Below are positions 1 through 12,499 of a stretch of 64,000 nucleotides of DNA, one piece after another. Both the position numbers and the translations under genes were made by a program. Where the stretch lies: positions 46,882,001 to 46,946,000 of the forward strand of contig JAZBRS010000035.1 of the NCBI GenBank assembly GCA_037176725.1, given 5' to 3'. How positions within the stretch are numbered: the stretch's first letter is position 1; the number at the start of each line of letters is the position of its first letter. This stretch comes from Posidonia oceanica. Lineage: Eukaryota > Streptophyta > Magnoliopsida > Alismatales > Posidoniaceae. The notes beneath the pieces are model-generated. The model made no database searches, was not told the DNA's origin, and was given only the letters and a program-made list of their open reading frames with translations.

Positions 1-2859
1 CCACTATTAGCGGTGAATCCGAGGAGGGATATTTGACTCGAAAAACACCAGCAAAGCAGAGATGAACGCAAAAGGAAAACAAAAGAAAAGACAAGGAGTC
101 GCCACCTAATTTATTAAAACGGAAAAAACTAGGAAAATCGTATAAGAAATGTGCAAGGAAAACTTATGCATTTTAAAGCATGCAAAATCTGATCCAAGTG
201 TATGACACAAAGTCAATGCGGCCTAGAGAAAGGATAAGGGCTCTTGTTACGCACGGGGAAGGTGTTAGGCACCCCCAACACGTCTGAGGAATCGGTCTTT
301 CTAAACTGATTCGCTATTGTGTGTAAAATGTTGGCAAATAAATGCCGATTTATGTTCGCTAAGGCGGTATGCAATATGCAATTATAAATCATGCAAAGCT
401 TAGCAAACATTGTTTAAAAGCGATTAATTAAAGTTAAAGCATTGCAAAGAGGCAATAAACAAATAAGGAAAGCAAAACTGAAACCAAAGGAGTCGAATAA
501 AATAGACAAAAGGCGACAGCTGGGGTGGCTATGCCAACTACCTGGATCACTGTAGGGGTCACCGGCCTGAGTGGCGGCAGCGTCTGTCGCCGGTAGCATA
601 GGCGACAGAAGCACATACCCTACTACCCAAACAGTGACAATCATCGCCGAGAAAAGCTTAGGAAAGTTATACAAGATAGAAAACTAAAACATGAGAACCA
701 GAGATAGCATATCTAAGATCAAAACCAGCATTAAAACAAGTTGATCAAACAAAGCGAGAAGGCGGCAAGCGAGTGGCTTTGCCCACTGCCTGGACTGCGA
801 CATGGGTCACCACTGAGAGCGGCAACTAACCAAGTCGCCACTGTGAGTGACGCTGGAACAAGTCGCTGGTCTCACAGGCGACAGGGCCATGCACAATACT
901 CCCAAGCAGCAACTTCCATTGCCAAAAACGAGCTATCTAGGCGACGCAAAACATGAAACTAAGCATATAGAAACAAAGATGGCATATCCAAGATTAAAAC
1001 TATGCAATCACTTTGAAAAATAGAAGCATGGATCATGAGATACATCGGTCTAAAGTCCGACCGGTGGACTGTTAAAGATATAGTCGAGTCGCCAGTGTGA
1101 ACAGCGGCTCAACTGGCAGTCCAGGACCGAACTTCATGGCCAAATCCCACACCCATGACTATGCAAGATTAAGAATTAAAAGCATGGAACTGAAGACCAA
1201 TCAACCACGATTACAAAGAAACAAAAATCACTTGAAACGCATGGCTGGGTCACGAGATACACCGGCTCAAAGTCCGGCCGGTGGACTGCCAAAGTTGCAG
1301 GTTAGTCGCTGGTGGAATCGGCGACACTTTTGCAAATCCGACAGTCCAAACAGAAAACTTCAGCGCCAAATCTCGCACCACATGCGATGCAAAACAAGCA
1401 ACCAAATACATGACATTAAAGAGCATTCATCCACAATCACAAACATACAAGAATCATGCAAAATGGTGGCCTGGATCGCCCGGGACATCGACCCAAAGAT
1501 CGGTCGGTAACAGTCCGAAGTTGTAGGTCAGTCGCCACTTGCAGCGGCGGCTAAACTGGCAGTCCGATGATCGGACTTCAACAGCAAACTGCTCGGTCCA
1601 GGCAAAGCTAAAGAGGCCAGGGAGGATCAGAGAACGTCGACGACATTCCCACGAACCCAGCCACACCTTCGATGTGGAAAATGGTGGCTTGGATCGCTCC
1701 ACCCACCTCCTCCACCTTGCGCCGCCAGAGCTCGTCGAGGACCGGCTATAGGAGCAGCCGACGACCCAATGAGTCGGCTAGGAAGCATCGTGTGGATGAG
1801 GAGGACGTGAGGGAAACAAAAGCAGGCTGAGAAAAGAGGCAGCCGCCTCTTTCCCACCTCCGCCGGCCGTCGGCCGGCGTTGCCACACGTCGTCAACCGT
1901 TGGCACAATCGAGAGCGCAAGGGGACGGCTAGCTTATCCAGCCGTGAAGGGAGGAGGTCCGGGAATGTTCCCAGACCCTCAGGCATGCAAATGGGGTGAG
2001 GAATCAACCTTTGTGGCTCGCCAGAGCTGACAGACGGAGTTGGAGAAGGTGACCGGCGATGGGTTCGCGTGGCAACGGCGAGGTGTGGGAGGCTTAGGAA
2101 GGCTTGGGGACACTCGGGAACGCACAAGGGAGATTGGAGAATGCTCTGGAATGCTTGAATTCTTGCTCGAGGCTTTCAATTCTGGATGTGGTAATGGTAA
2201 CAGTGAAGGGTTCGGGGTTGTTTTGTTCGCCGGCCAAAGCTTAATGGAGCAGGTGGTGGCAGTAGGGGAGGTGAGAGTGGGTATTGTGCTGGTGTTTGTA
2301 GGCGAGTAAGTTGCAATGGCAGGGAAGTTACTGGGCTGGCAGGAGAGGACGGCTAAGTCACGGTTGGCAGAGGTTGCAGGCGACCGGTTAGCGACTACGA
2401 AGAGAGCGGGAAGAACCTTGGCAAGGAGGAGACGTGGTGCTAGGGAAGTAAGTGGGCTTTGGCACCTAGCGCGTGGAGGTAGTGCGGGAGTAAGTGATGA
2501 GGGGATAGGGTGGCAGGCCGCGCGGTGGAGGAGGTGACCGACGGTGGCAGGCGGGAAAAATTCAAGGGGTGGCCTGAGTTGCAGAAAGTCACTGGTCTCG
2601 CTGGCGACAAACCCAGTCGCCATTTAAAGTGGCGACAGGTCTAATCGCCTCTGCGAGTGGCGACAAAGCATGCAATCCAGTGGACTAGGCCTGTATAGTG
2701 AAATTCATGCCCATCTCCTTGTCCTTGAACCACCTATGGGTTTTGGGCTTAGTGAAGGCTTGGGGATGTTGGGTTTGGGAATTGGATTCGCCATGCCACA
2801 GTCTGAACAAATCTCTAGAGATTCTCCAACTAAAAGTCTGTCAAAATGGGGTGTCTACA
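1..2859 (-). mobile_element. Ogre-like LTR, minus strand, cut by window edge
   Basis: On the minus strand this begins at 2859 with TGTAGACACCCCATTTTGAC, the family LTR start. It carries the conserved block (GGTGTTAGGCACC read on plus, near 261) and a PBS-like motif (GGAGTCGCCA on plus at 95-104). Position 1 corresponds to a point roughly 30 bases short of the LTR end, judged against the solo LTR ending at 19877. A GC-rich core lies at about 1480-2540, as in the other copies. Open frames here (up to 214 codons) are low-complexity and show no domain. Whether this is a 5', 3' or solo LTR cannot be decided, because its outer end is off the window. The purine-rich GGGAGGTTG just before the LTR start, read on minus, would fit a 3' LTR. 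Confidence 0.85.
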
Positions 2860-2917
2860 CAACCTCCCATGCAACAACCCATACGCTACAACCTCCCACG
2901 CAACAACCCATAGCAAG
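2860..2917. repeat. Two-copy 29-bp direct repeat beside LTR
   Basis: The motif CAACCTCCCATGCAACAACC starts at 2860 and recurs, with one base changed, at 2889, giving a 29-bp period. It abuts the LTR start at 2859. On the minus strand each copy ends with the purine-rich GGGAGGTTG, so it could be a duplicated polypurine-tract region of the element whose LTR lies to the left. That reading is inference. Confidence 0.6.
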
Positions 2918-3990
2918 GAACGACACAAAATCAACATGCATGTAAGGAGGAAGATGAACCCAACCACTGTGGAACCAAAACTTACCTCCACGAGAGCACA
3001 AACACGATGGAGAGGAGATCGTTGGCAATGAAGCTCCTGCCAAAGCTCTCAGACACGACGATCGGAGCTCACCACCTCCCTGTGGGTGCACAGGACAACT
3101 CTCCACCTCACTCTCCAACTCTCTCACTCACACTGGAAGAAAACACTCAAGACTCTTCTCCTCTCAACTCTCTCGCTGTGTACGAAGAAAGGAAATGAGA
3201 AGAGATGAAATGAGAAGAGCGGCCTCCACTCCTTGTATACCTGCGAGACCAAAGAAACACGCATGCACTAACAGGAACAAGTGTTGCAAACACACAACCA
3301 TGAGTCACACTATACACTTCCACTTGCACCAACACGGTGTGCACTTGGTAAACCTATCTCAACACTTGCACTAAACAATCCTCATGGCAAGTTACGTGCA
3401 AGAAATAACTCATGCACAAAATCCAACCCACATAATCACTTATTAGAATTCAAACCACTGGTGCAAGAAGAAATAATAAACAAAGTGCACAACCAAGATT
3501 CCACATTAATCATCATTAATAGTCCCAAATTATTCATTATAAATCTCCATGAAGATCTAAATTCCAACTCATCCTCAAAACATCAAATTAACAACACCAT
3601 CGAATAGAAATAAGAAATCCCATACTCAACAATTAACCACTGACTTACTGAATACTAGCACAATGCTCTGTGCCTCATATATGTGTCGGAACTACTCATC
3701 CTAAATACGCGCCTCCTATATGTGCCAGAATCACACGCTAAGAACACACGCCTCTTACCCGCACCTTTAGTTAAATCAATAAGCTGCACAACTTAGAAGG
3801 CAACTAAATATGCAGATGTTAAGAAAGAGAACAAAGTATTCTAGGTTGTGTCGCACATTGGTGGTGCGCATTGACATTTTCTTGTCTGGGGCTTGGTCTG
3901 TTGAGTGACACGGCCCAATGTTTTGCTAACTTTTGGTTTGTTTTGAATGTTTTGGTTGGTTTTTGCTTTTGTGGTGAGTCGAATGGCCTA
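2918..3990. other. Unassigned repeat-like DNA, no gene seen
   Basis: No protein domain, LTR terminus or RNA gene is recognisable. The minus strand of about 3050-3220 is rich in GAGAG/CTCTC. Around 3650-3780 there are two similar phrases around CTCATATATGTG and CTCCTATATGTGCC, a weak internal duplication. It could be the internal or LTR sequence of another decayed element. Confidence 0.4.
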
Positions 3991-4580
3991 GTGCTATTTG
4001 ATTTGGTGGAGATCTTTTCTCCTTCTGTCCTTTGAGTCTTTCACGGTGGAGATTGGGGTTAAGCCAAAGAGATTGACTTTCCATCTCTTGGTGGTGGGGG
4101 CCGCTGGACGACCAGCTTAGTGTGACTCAAGTGGTTCCTGAGGCCTGTTGTTCCCTGGTTTTAGTGAACTATCATTGGGGATTTAATAGAGATATCTCTA
4201 AGATATTTGTGCCTTGGATAGGATTGGCTAGGAAGGGAGTTAGCTTGTGCAGGGCCGGGATTGAGGAGAAAACGTCAATGAGTAGATGACTCGATTAATT
4301 TCGGCTTTTGGGTTGACCTTGCCTTCTGGAAGTGTCTGGCTGATACGTCTCAAGCGATTTTGGATCAGCCAGAGGTGCTTCAAGGGGGATCTGTCCTTCA
4401 TCAAGGATACCATTCGGATCCTTGATCGGAAGGAGTGGGTTTTGCGGAACAAGGTTATTCTGTTTGTGCTTGTGCTATGGCACCACCAGGTTTTGTGGAG
4501 GCCACCTGGGAGCGTGTGGATGTCATCCTTATCCAATACCCTTATCTTCTCGCTTAAACATAATTTTGGGGACAAAATTC
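3990..4580 (+). pseudogene. Chromovirus (Tekay/Del-like) pol 3' end with chromodomain remnant
   Basis: The frame at 4286-4639 contains ILDRKEWVLRNK followed by VLW, the conserved C-terminal integrase/chromodomain stretch of Ty3/gypsy chromoviruses. A frameshift near 4490 moves the expected EATWE tryptophan motif into another frame (GAGGCCACCTGGGAG). The final NFGDKILLRG resembles the usual C-terminus just before the polypurine tract. About 0.25 kb upstream, at about 3990-4090, a weak LFD-type stretch could be a protease remnant, which would imply that reverse transcriptase, RNase H and most of integrase are deleted; that part is uncertain. Chromodomain integrases normally steer insertion to particular chromatin. 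This copy is dead. Confidence 0.75.
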
Positions 4581-4597
4581 TTTTAAGGGGGGTAGGA
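4581..4597 (+). other. Polypurine tract of chromovirus
   Basis: TTTTAAGGGGGGTAGGA lies directly before the LTR start TGTAACATC, the standard plus-strand priming site position. It shows that the LTR starting at 4598 is the 3' LTR of the element to the left. Confidence 0.85.
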
Positions 4598-4751
4598 TGT
4601 AACATCTGTGATCTTTGCTCACACATTTGTGCAGGCTAGAGTGTGGTAAGTTATGGGCTACGGTTTTGGGATTAGTTGTCTCACTTCATTTTGGGCTAGT
4701 GGTTGTGTTGACTTCGAGGATGTTGTGAGTGGAGGCCTTTATTGTGATTGC
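4598..4751 (+). mobile_element. Chromovirus 3' LTR, first 154 bp
   Basis: Starts TGTAACATCTGTGATC immediately after the polypurine tract. A second copy with nearly the same start (TGTAACACTTGTGATCC) lies at 54923. The LTR is interrupted at 4751 by the 38-kb minus-strand Ogre-like element and resumes at 42698. Confidence 0.85.
4747..4751 (+). repeat. Target site duplication, left copy (ATTGC)
   Basis: ATTGC precedes the minus-strand element's left end at 4752. ATTGG at 42698-42702 follows its right end. Four of five bases match, consistent with a 5-bp gypsy target duplication that has since mutated. Confidence 0.65.
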
Positions 4752-7135
4752 TGTGACCGTCCTCGGGGGTCTCGGCGACCTTAAGGGGGCGGATCGTTGC
4801 CAAAGAGCTTGCGCACGCCCCGATCGTCGGTTCGAAGGGATCATGGAACGGGTGAATCCGAGGGCGGATGCTCAACTTGGGAAAACACTGGAATAAGGAA
4901 AAAAAGTGTAAAACGAGGGAAAAGGAAAAAGAAGGGAGTCGCCACCTAGTCTATTAAATGCGGGAAGACAAGGAAAATCGAATAAAGAAAACAAAAGGAA
5001 AACATGCAATGCGATGCAAAGAAACATGAAATCCGACCTGAAGGGATGTGACGCGAGGTCACTGTGGTCCAGAGAGAAGGGTAAGGACTCCTGTTACGCA
5101 TGGAGAAGGTATTAGGCACCCCCATGCGCCCGAGGAGCGGTCTTCCTGGGCCACTTCCGCTTTTGCATAGTTAATGTAGGCAAATCATGCCAGTTAATGT
5201 ATGCTTCAAGAAGCAAGATGCAAAGATGCAATGCTATGACATTTGAAAACATGAAGAGTGCTGATAAATGAAGGGAGATGCGTTTTAAAACATGAAAACT
5301 AGGCTCAGCCACACTACCAGTGTTCTGGGATTCAAACTAGGCACTCGTGCCACTAAAGCGCGCTGGGATTATCCACTGGGGATGCCCGCTCAATCATCGC
5401 GCCGACAGTTTAAATGAATTCTAGGTAGTAATCATCATTGCTCTATGCATGCAATCGGAAATCAAAACATCGAAATCCATGCAAGGCAATGTAAATCATG
5501 ATAAACAGCGATGCAGGAATCAACAGAGGACAATGATAGATGAGTAAACAGAGAAACAGGACTCTGCATACGGTCAACTCTGGTTCGGGTTGCGTGCTCG
5601 CAAGTCGCGCTGGATCTAGACGCCTTATACACGTATCCAAAGGTAATGCGTATAATCTACGTCTGATCCTGTCACTCACAGGACGCGTTTCCAGAGTTAC
5701 AGAGAGACCATAGATCTCAAAGCACAAATGCTTGGCATACAAGGCATAAAACCAAGCAAACAGATATTGGATGAACCAAAATAGGAAGCAAGACAATCAT
5801 AAAAGACTGCAAAAGACAGAAAGCAAATCGGTTGAGGAACTGTTCTGGTTCTGGGCTGCGTGCCGACAAGTCATGCTAGATATGGATGCGTTATAGACGC
5901 GCCCAAAGGTAACGCTGTATATTGACGCCAAATCAAGCCGCTTGTCTTGTTCGCACCAGAAAACACAGAAGAGACCGCAGCCTCGTTGCACAATTAAGCG
6001 ATATGCAAGAATGAAAGCTACGAAGTGATGATCGACGAAGCTAGAGAAGATGATATAGCATCACAGGGAGCAAAGAAGCAATGAAATGTATGCATGCAAT
6101 GGCCTCTCCACCCAACGGCTGTTTGCAAGAAAGAAATGGGTCGCCGACCGCTGTCGCGGCTGGAGACTCAATCCAGCTCTGCTGTGAGCCTAGGTTGGAG
6201 GTGGTGGAGGTCGAACGGGTCCTCTGGATGCAATGCGAGTGCAAAACAGGAAAGAAAACAAGATGCTCGTCGGCGGTAGTGGAATAAAAACCAGAAAACA
6301 ACGATGAAGAGCAGTAATGCTAAAAGAAACCACAGAGCATGTAACAACTAATGCTACACTAAGGGACGAAGGTGCTCACCTGTGGAGAGTCGGCGCGTGT
6401 TCTCGGTGGAAGACAACGGACTCCGGGAGGTTGGGTTGCAGTGGAATTCTAGTAGGATGCAAGGATTCCAAGTGGTCTCAAGACAATCACAAAGCTGTCT
6501 CAAGGTGATCTCGAGGGGGTCTCAAGGGCAATCTCCAGGGCAATGGAAATGGAGGGATATGGACGTGTTTTATAGATGGGTTGCATGCATGGATGTCGTT
6601 GGTTTCAAACCGATGCCAACAGGTGGTTTGGATGCTTTGGAAGGTAGTGGAAGGGGTAGGATTGGCATTGGATTATGGTGTGAGGGCTGGATGTGAGTGG
6701 GTGCATACTATGATCCACCGAGGCCAATGGGAGGTACGGATGCAATGGATTGTGGTGTGGAATGGCAAAAGAAGCCCTTCTGATAGCTTTAACTGAAACA
6801 GAGCATTGCGCCAACAATACGCGCCTGCACAGCGTGTCGCATGTCTACGTTTGAGGTAGGCGCTGGTTGATGCCGTCTTCTATAGACGTCAGAATGTGGC
6901 ACCGTTTAGAGACGCTAAGTCTGTATCAGAAGTCAATAGCTGGATTCTGAGCTCATTCCAGGATATACTGGGTTGTTGATGGACCTGGGCTTTATTGTGA
7001 GTTGGGTTTTGATAGGTTTGAGGTGGCTTTTGGGATGGTTTGTTGGGATTTGGAGTGGGGTTAGGTCCACTACAACCGAGCCTGTTCCTCCGGAACCGTC
7101 CATCAATGAATACCTGTAAAAATGGGGTGTCTACA
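4752..7135 (-). mobile_element. 3' LTR of minus-strand Ogre-like element
   Basis: On minus it runs from TGTAGACACC (7135) to GGTCACA (4752). It is very similar throughout to 40307-42697, with mostly C/T and G/A differences, as expected for methylated, ageing DNA. It contains the conserved block (5108-5120) and the PBS-like GGAGTCGCCA at 4935-4944. An imperfect internal duplication puts similar TTGCGTGCTCG / CTGCGTGCCGA phrases near 5590 and 5855, about 265 bp apart. The small open frames inside have no domains. Confidence 0.85.
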
Positions 7136-7148
7136 GATGCTCCTCCTT
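7136..7148 (-). other. Polypurine tract of minus-strand element
   Basis: On minus the sequence reads AAGGAGGAGCATC directly before TGTAGACACC, the expected place for plus-strand priming of a 3' LTR. Confidence 0.7.
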
Positions 7149-7286
7149 GAGCGAGGTCACGGGAACCAAGACTGCTGCTCATGGTTGACTAGACACCCCG
7201 CTCGAGTTAGAGTGATGCAACCTATGCTCATGTGAATGCTGATGCTGATGATGATACTGGTGTGCGATGCTGAGCCTGAGCGGCTC
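7149..7286 (-). mobile_element. 3' internal remnant of minus-strand element
   Basis: Only about 140 bp of internal sequence lies between the polypurine tract and the plus-strand LTR that begins at 7287. It has no coding features. The last five bases, GGCTC, would be one copy of the nested element's target duplication. No convincing partner was found to the right. Confidence 0.6.
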
Positions 7287-7639
7287 TGTAGACACCCCAT
7301 TTTGACAGGCTGAATCAATGGAATCCTTCTGGTGGCTTCAAAACGTGACTTAGAAAACCCTCACCCAAAAAATCAGGAAAATTAAAAACTTTAGGACCTT
7401 GAAACCAAGCCCAAACTTAACCTAGAATCACACTCCTTTCCCAAGCCCAAAAACTTCCCAAAAATCATAGGAAAACTCACCCTTCCCAACTTAGCAAACC
7501 TACCAAAAAACCTTCAAATATTCAAACCCAAACCACTCCCAAAACCCTAGGAAATTTAGGTAAAACTACCCTCTTTCTACACCTCAAAACCCTTCCAAAA
7601 CCTTCCTAAATCTAAACCCAAACCTTAGGTCCAACACTA

Positions 7640-9060
7640 GAGATCCTAGGCCACACACTCCCCAAATTTCAGCTCTTTCCTAAACCTCTAACCCCTTCAT
7701 TTCTTCAAATTATCCTTTTCTCTCTCTTGGATTATTCTTTTCTCTCTCCTCTCTCTCTCCTGATTATCCTCCTTCTTTTCACTCCCTTCTCCCTCTTCTT
7801 CTTGCCTGACTGTGGGCCCACCTTGTGCATCTATCTTTCCTGTATCTTATTTATATTTTTACTTTATTTTTAGCTTATTCCTTGATTTTTTAATATTTAC
7901 TTTCCTTCCACTCCTCTTTTTCTTCTTTACTCCTTCATTTCTCCCTTTTCTTCTTCCTCTCCCTTTCCTTTTCCTTTCTCCCACTAAATCTTTAAAAAAT
8001 CTTTAAAAACCTTTTAAAACTTTAAACAAAATAAAAACTAATTAAAATCCTAAAAATAAGTAATTAAGAACATAAGCAAGCAATTAAAAACAAAAACCTA
8101 ACTAAATCCAACTAAAAAAGGAAACCATGAAGGCAATCTAAAAAAATACAAAACAAACAAAACGAAAATGCTATAAAATAAAGCAAAAATCAAAGTATAA
8201 TCAAAACAAACCAAAAGTAAAAATCCTATTAAAAATAATCAAAAAACAAATCTTAAAAAGAAAGTAAACAATTAAAAAACTCTAAGACAAATAATTAAGG
8301 GAAAACCTAACTTAACAAATCTAAAAAGAACAATTTAAAAACTTATTTAAAAAGAAAAAAAGAAACAATCAAAAATTTAAAAAACACTCAATTAGAAACT
8401 TAACAAGAAGAACTCAACTAAATATTAAAAGAATTTAACAAACAAAATCAAATTTAAAAGAAGAAAACCCTAAAAGATTAAAATCAAAAGCTAAAACTCA
8501 CCCTAATTAATTTTAAAAAACAATCTTTAAAAGGCCTAATCAAAAATCCCAAAGACTTAACAAGAAAAACATAACTAAAAATAATTTTAAAACTCAACAA
8601 ACATATAAACAAAATCAAAAAACAATTTAAAGAAAACCTAAACCCTAAAAACTCAAATCAAAACTAAAACTCTTTCTAATCCTAATTAACTAATCAAAAA
8701 CAATCATTAAAAAACCTAATTAAAATCCTAACTTAAACACAACTACTCTAAGAACTTTTTCAAGACTTCTCTATTCTCATTTTTATTTTTATTTTTATTT
8801 TTATTTTTATTTTCAATTTTCTTCTTCTTTCTCTTCTTCCTTTCTTTTCCTTCCTTTCTTCCTTTCTTTTCTATTTTTTTTCTTGCTTTTGGCCTGGCCC
8901 AGCCGCTGGCCTTCTCCCCCCTTCTTTCTTTTTTTCTTTTTTTTTTTTGCACAGCTGGCCCACACCTCTTCCGCCTCCCCATCTTTCCTTCTTTATTTTC
9001 ATTTCATTTTTTTTCCCTCTCCCTCCTTTTCTTCTCCTCTCTTCTTCCAACAGCCAGCTG
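7640..9060 (+). repeat. Strand-asymmetric block: pyrimidine, A-rich, pyrimidine
   Basis: About 7700-7990 is C/T-rich, 8000-8740 is strongly A-rich on plus (many AAAAC and TTAAAA runs), and 8750-9060 is T/C-rich again. It contains an (ATTTTT)n microsatellite at about 8780-8813. The 14740-16000 stretch of the solo LTR shows the same order. The LTR at 58626 has only the pyrimidine part (58880-59600). No coding content is credible here. Confidence 0.8.
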
Positions 9061-10539
9061 CCATGGCCGTTTTTCAAACTCGCCTGACACCCTCCGTCAG
9101 CCTTGGCTTCCCGCACCTCACAGCCATCCCTTCCTCCATCAAACCCCCCTCTGTGCCAGCCAACCTAGACCACAACCAAGCTCCAACGGCCTTCACATGC
9201 ACCGACAGACTTGAAAGAGGGGAAGAGAGTTTTTTTCCAACAACAGCCTCAGCATACACCCAGCTCCAGCTCCTGAATGCAACCAAGCCACCACTGCCTC
9301 TTGTCACCCAGAGAAAAAAGCCATTAGAGAGTGTGAGAGCTCGGAGCAATCTCCTTCTTCCTTTGTCGAAATTCTGCATTTTTCTCCTCCTCCTTCCTTC
9401 TGAAAACCAGACCTGCAAGCCCCTCCAAACCGATCCCACATTCATCCCCCAAACTCACCCAACACCCAGCATCCTTCACCACCCCTCCACGGCCAGTAAA
9501 CCAACCCAGATCCACCCTCATTCATCTGAAATCCACCGTAGCAACCCAACTCCACCTCCATCCAGAATTCCAGCACCACAAACCACCAAATCTTCCCAAA
9601 ATCCACCCAGCAACCCACTGAAACACCACCTTCCCAAACCATCCAAGCTTTAGCCTTCACCCTCACCACACTTCAAACCCAACACCACAAACAGTTGTCC
9701 CTTCCTCCTGTCCAAAAATCCACATACCTGCAAACTCCTGAACCAGGCCTCCACGACCCAATTTGACCTTCCAGAAACACTCACCCAGCATCCAGAAGCC
9801 CATCGAACGCTTCCAATCGGCCTGAGGAGCAACACAGACCTCCCCCCACCTCCAACTGTCACCAGTGCACCCAAAGTTGCCATTTCTTCCGCCGGTCATC
9901 AGAGCTTCCGTCCGAGCATCCAATGAGCTCCGGAGGACTGTGTGGAACAGTTCGAGACGCTCACGAGCCGCCGGAAATGCCCGCACCAGTCAGTCCACCT
10001 TCGCCGGCCTCTACTGAAGTAGCCGACGTCGGGGGGACGCTCCAGCCCTCGAATCAGGTAGCTTTCTTCCCCAGTAGACTAGATTCCTCCCCTGCATGCT
10101 TCCCAGCCCCTTAGAATAGGATTCTGCTTCCCTTCGCGCCGAGTCAACCCCGCCGCTGACCTTCCGTCTCCAGCGACGTCTGCACCCAAATCGCCGCTCC
10201 GGTTAGCAAAACTTGCTCCTGAACGTCGCCTGAGGACCGCACAAGCTCCAGGAGCACAGCCATGCCTCCGGTTTCCCCTAGCGTCGCTCCAGTCGTTCGG
10301 TCGGCCTCCTCCTAGTCAGTCAAGCTCTGTTGTCGTCTCCGATCGTCGTCAGGCCACGCCATGGCCCTTCGATGTAGCTCAGGCCTCCGCACACCTTCGG
10401 AGCACACCACCTGCCGCTCAGCGCCTTACCAGCAGCCCTCCTCCTCTATCTCCGGTCACTGATAGCTCTGTGCTACAGTGTCCTCCTTTGCCTGCAAATC
10501 ACTGTGCCTTTATTTCTCCTTAGCATGCATTTTTTTTGC

Positions 10540-11330
10540 CAAATATTGCATTTTTGCCCTGCTGTTTTGTTTTATTACATTCTGGTCCTGCCTTTGTTTA
10601 ACAATCATTTAAATTTGAATTTAAATCTTATTAAATTGCATGAAAAACTTAAAAAACTAATTAATTGCTTTCCAGTCCTTCCGCTGTGTTTTCCTTTTAG
10701 ATTTATTTTAGTTCAGGCCCTGTATTTTTTATTTTTGCATATCAGTCCTTTAATTGATAATCTGATTTAATGCTTGTATTTTACCTTAGTAAATTGTATT
10801 TTTAAACCCTACTGTTTTCCCCATTTGCACTTTAGTCCTCTGTTCTGTTAACTCATGTATTTATTTTCCAATTTTTCTTACTGCATTGCATTACTTCCCC
10901 TATACTTTCTGATTTTTGCATATAGGTCCTTCATTAATGCACAGCATACATTTAAATGCATATTTTGCTTATAAAATTGCATTTTAGACCCTGCATGTTT
11001 TAAAAATTGCACATAGGTCCTCTGCATGCTTATAAAAGTCATTTAAATGTATATTTTGCTTGTAAAATTGCATTTTAGACCCTGCTTATTGAGAAATTGC
11101 ATATAGGACCCTTATTTGCTTCCTAGACCATTAAGACCACTGTTTTGCTTACAAAATTGCATTTTAGACCCTGTATATTTCAAAATTGCATGTTAATCCC
11201 CCATATGATTTCAAAACTTATCCTAATGCATGTTTACTTTGTAAAATTGCATTTTGAACCCTGCATTTTGCAAAATTGCACTCAGACCCTCCAGTTTTCA
11301 AAAACCTTGCATAAAAGCCCCTAACTTTTC
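10540..11330 (+). repeat. Degenerate ~90-bp tandem repeat with TTGCA motifs
   Basis: Motifs of the form TTGCATTTTAGACCCTG start near 10975, 11067, 11157 and 11245. A second set (TTGCACATAGGTCC type) starts near 11006, 11095, 11185 and 11274. Both series therefore repeat every 88-92 bp, offset by about 30. Earlier units (from about 10540) are more decayed. Comparable arrays are at 17760-17960 and 61230-62310. Confidence 0.7.
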
Positions 11331-11805
11331 AAAATCTTTGCACTTAGATCTCTTTTCTTGCATTTTTGCACACACCTGCCCTAATTAACCTTGCATTTAG
11401 TCCATGCATCCCTGCATTAGCACCCTTGCACACATTTGCACTCTTTTGCACGCATTTAGGGTTAATTTGCACATAAACCCCTGCACTCGTCCTATTTGCA
11501 CATAGGTCCTCTCCCTTTGCATTTTTTGCATACATTGCACCCCTCTTTTACTGCACTCAGTCTCCTAGGACACACATAAGCACACTTAGCTCCTATTTAC
11601 ATGGGAGGACTTGTTTTGCACACCCCTAAAACCTCTTTTACACTTAGATCCTTTTTTCTCCCCAATTCTGGCTCCTCTGTTTTGAAGCTGGGATATCTTC
11701 CGATCCGACCGTCAGATCTTCGCAACCAAGCTACCTGGACGACCCTGGTGGAGCGCTCTTCAGCATGGACCAAGCACTTCTTAGATCAGGCCTCAGATCT
11801 CCAAA

Positions 11806-12131
11806 GTAAGTCCTTCTGAACCCTTGCACAGCATTCATTTGCACACCATTTGCATTTCATGCATTGTTTTCGCATCTCGATTTCCGTGCATGTAGATTAG
11901 GGCCTCCCCCTTCGTCTATCAACTCTGTCTCCCCTCTTCGCGTACTCACAAGTGTTTTGGGTTAAGTTTTTCCTTGGATTCGCTACTGATTGCGGTCTTC
12001 TTCCCCCTTTTCCACGATCCGATTGCACAACGAGCTTTGGGCAGCGTGCGAGACACATCGTGGGACGGTTTAGTGGGAAACGATCACAGAATAGTGGTGA
12101 TCCCTCCACTTGCTTTCTCTCCCCTTTGCAG
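11806..12131 (+). other. Candidate intron inside LTR
   Basis: A GTAAGTCC donor at 11806 follows a roughly 150-bp segment well conserved with the solo LTR (phrases GCTACCTGGACGACC and GAGCGCTCTTCAGCATGGAC). A pyrimidine-rich stretch ends CCTTTGCAG at 12131. The solo LTR has donor CAG|GTAAGTCC at 18317 and TTGTAG at 18643, giving almost equal lengths (326 and 327 bp). Splicing is inferred from sequence only, and the segment between the two sites is also conserved, so an intron is not proved. Confidence 0.35.
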
Positions 12132-12499
12132 GTCTTCACACCTGCATTGTGTGGTTCTTCCGGTGTCTTGTTCTTACACTCGCACCGCTTATCTCTCCTT
12201 TGCATCCAGGCTGGCAGCCCTAACTGCTCGGTTGACGCCCATCATGTCGTCTAATCTTCCCCTTTGCTTGTTATACCCCTGCATTGCGTGGCCTTTTTCC
12301 GAGGTTTTTGCTTTTACTTTTTGCATCGCTTGTTTTCTCGCCCGGATTTGCTTTCGTCTTTGCTTGTCGTACCCCTGCATTGCGTGGCTTTTCCGATGTT
12401 TTGCTTTTACGTTTGCACTGCTTGTTTTCCGCCCGAATTTGCTTTCATCTTTGCTTGTCGTACCACTACATTGCGTGGCTCTTCCGATGTTTGTTTCCC

